Assembly (NCBI RefSeq): GCF_024171895.1
Contig: NZ_JAMTCQ010000008.1
Coordinates: 1,261,334 to 1,325,333 of the forward strand
DNA length: 64,000 nucleotides
Source: Prauserella halophila
GTDB taxonomy: Bacteria; Actinomycetota; Actinomycetes; Mycobacteriales; Pseudonocardiaceae
Direction of reading: 5' to 3'
A model generated the notes under the pieces. The model saw only the letters and a program-made list of their open reading frames with translations, had not been told where the DNA came from and did not search any database. The position numbers and the translations under genes were made by a program. How positions within the stretch are numbered: position 1 is the first letter of the stretch; every line of letters begins with the position of its first letter. This document shows, in pieces, positions 62,707 through 64,000 of this stretch.

Positions 62707-63459
62707 TCACGCCAGCGGAAGTCCGCGCCGCGGGTCGTCGGCGGGGCGCACCGTCCCTGCCGCGAGGGCGACGAACCGGTGCGCGAACGGCCGCCAGGTT
62801 TCGTCGATGTCGGCGTGCACCCGATCCAACGTCTCGGCGTCGAACGCACCGGGCTTCGCGACGCCCGCCACGTCCGGGGACCGCGCCACCCACGTGTCGA
62901 CGATGTCCGGGGTCGTTTCGATGTGGAACTGCAGCCCGTAGGCACGCCGGCCGATGCGAAACGCCTGGTGCGGATACAGCGGCGTCGACGCCAGCAGCGT
63001 CGCCTCGCCGGGCAGCATCTCGATCGCGTCCCGATGGAACTCGAGGACATCGGGCATCAGCGGGAGCTCGGCGAACAACGGATCCGTCCACGCCGCGTCC
63101 TTCTTCGACACGAGTTTCGGTCCTGCCTCCGGGCCGTGTGCCCCCGCACGCACGACACCGCCGGTGGCGGCGGCGAGCAGCTGACCGCCGAGACATACGC
63201 CCAGGGTCGCGACGCCACCACCGACCGCGGTGCTCAACAGCCGGCGGACGGTCGACAGCCAGGGGTAGGCCTCGTCGGCGAAGGCGTTCATACCTCCGCC
63301 CAGGCACACCACGGCGTCGTAGCCGTCCACTGTTGCCGGCACCTCGTCCGTGCCGGCGAGGCGGACGTCGAGTTCGGCGCCCGCCTCTTCCAACCATTCG
63401 CCGAGCGCGCCGGCCGGGACGTTGTCGTCGGGCTGAACGACCAGAATCTGTGTACTCAC
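62707..63459 (-). CDS. class I glutamine amidotransferase-like protein
   Basis: 250 aa. Nucleophile Cys in TLGVCLGGQLLAAATGG, catalytic His/Glu in YGLQFHIETTPDI, all of the triad present. Resembles the GMP-synthase-like amidotransferases (GuaA-N family) that stand alone. Partner or substrate unknown. Confidence 0.85.
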   Translation of the reverse strand: MSTQILVVQPDDNVPAGALGEWLEEAGAELDVRLAGTDEVPATVDGYDAVVCLGGGMNAFADEAYPWLSTVRRLLSTAVGGGVATLGVCLGGQLLAAATGGVVRAGAHGPEAGPKLVSKKDAAWTDPLFAELPLMPDVLEFHRDAIEMLPGEATLLASTPLYPHQAFRIGRRAYGLQFHIETTPDIVDTWVARSPDVAGVAKPGAFDAETLDRVHADIDETWRPFAHRFVALAAGTVRPADDPRRGLPLA

Positions 63460-63603
63460 GTCGTCAGCCTAGGCACGATGTCCGCCACAGAGCCACACCA
63501 CGGGCGAAGCCACACCACCGACGAACAGACCACGCACCAACGCACACCCGTTCGGCCGTACAACAGACCGACGACACAGGAATAGTGGTGGAAAATGAGA
63601 AAA

Positions 63604-63649
63604 GCCCGTGGGCGACTCACCGACGGTGTCGGGAGTCGAGCCCACGGGC
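63604..63649 (-). terminator. rRNA operon terminator
   Basis: GCCCGTGGGC...GACTC at 63604-63618 pairs with GAGTC...GCCCACGGGC at 63633-63649, then TTTTC on the minus strand. Confidence 0.85.
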
Positions 63650-63667
63650 CCTACCATTTTATGTTGG

Positions 63668-63786
63668 GTTCGGCGGTGTCCTACTCTCCCACACCCTGTC
63701 GAGTGCAGTACCATCGGCGCTGGCAGGCTTAGCTTCCGGGTTCGGAATGGGACCGGGCGTGTCCCTGCCGCTATCACCACCGAAAC
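63668..63786 (-). rRNA. rrf: 5S ribosomal RNA
   Basis: Begins GTTTCGGTGGTGATAGCG, contains CCCGGTCCCATTCCGAACC and GGGAGAGTAGGACACC, and its ends pair. Boundaries within a few bases. Confidence 0.9.
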
Positions 63787-63892
63787 ACTACGAAACAACA
63801 CACCGTTGCCCCGCGCCACACGAACCAGCCGGCCGGTGTGGGGCGGGTGGTGTGGTGTTTCAGGATCGTAGAGTGGGTGCGTAGCATCGTTG

Positions 63893-64000
63893 TAGGCAAG
63901 TCCTCGGCCTGTTAGTACCAGTCCACTCCAACACACATTACTGCGCTTCCATGTCTGGCCTATCAACCCAATCATCTCTTGGGGGCCTTAACCCACAACG
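63893..64000 (-). rRNA. rrl: 23S ribosomal RNA, 3' end (partial)
   Basis: Contains TTGATAGGCCAGACATGG and GTGGACTGGTACTAACAGGCC near the 3' end. The gene continues past the window edge. Confidence 0.9.

Overview
The window comes from a high-GC actinobacterium, most likely a member of the Pseudonocardiaceae. This rests on the GC-rich third codon positions, the tmRNA tag AKTNSQRDFALAA, whiB7, uvrD2 with an HRDC domain, glnA with a glnE adenylyltransferase, a GlnR box, and a block matching the order of Mycobacterium tuberculosis Rv3193c-Rv3198c as I remember it. The genus cannot be fixed from sequence reading alone.

Layout. 1-7.4 kb: mannitol dehydrogenase, a LURP-one-like protein, a repeat-rich secreted protein, an unknown protein and a nitronate monooxygenase. 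7.5-8.7 kb: a scar where a fragment of a type I restriction R subunit is joined to a radC that has lost its 3' end. 9-13.7 kb: menC coupled to an HTH/TPR regulator, facing a cassette of two tiny ORFs, a MoaA-like radical SAM enzyme and a CYTH-domain protein. 14-22.3 kb: ssrA (tmRNA), a two-component system with an extra sensor-domain membrane protein, an amidohydrolase, and smpB, ftsX, ftsE, prfB and a PadR regulator. 22.3-23.7 kb: two initiator tRNA genes in a 225-bp direct duplication, separated by a 16-bp tandem repeat. 23.7-41.2 kb: the conserved UPF0182, PPA1309, PDZ/Lon-like, Zn-metalloprotease, YgjP-like, ThiF-like, AarF and whiB7/uvrD2 block, with four DnaA-box-like sites in two intergenic gaps and a leader ORF plus hairpins in front of whiB7.

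41.3-51.4 kb: glnA with a complete four-half-site GlnR box. An integrative element of about 8.6 kb is inserted at its extreme 3' end, bounded by 29-bp direct repeats that rebuild the last eight GlnA codons. The element carries a tyrosine integrase, an excisionase-like HTH protein, a RecA/RepA-type ATPase, an XRE regulator and a dozen small ORFs, mostly in overlapping translationally coupled chains. No transfer, capsid or classical replication-initiator gene is visible. 51.5-59.1 kb: an acyl-CoA ligase, a single-chain biotin-dependent acyl-CoA carboxylase, a TetR regulator with a perfect operator in the divergent gap, a small two-helix membrane protein and a sodium:solute symporter. Together these suggest uptake, activation and carboxylation of a carboxylic acid. 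59.2-63.5 kb: a thioesterase, glnE (which modifies GlnA) and a glutamine amidotransferase-like protein. The window ends in the 5S gene and the 3' end of a 23S gene of an rRNA operon on the minus strand.

The two best candidates for undescribed biology are the glnA-integrated element and the radical SAM/CYTH cassette with its regulator.
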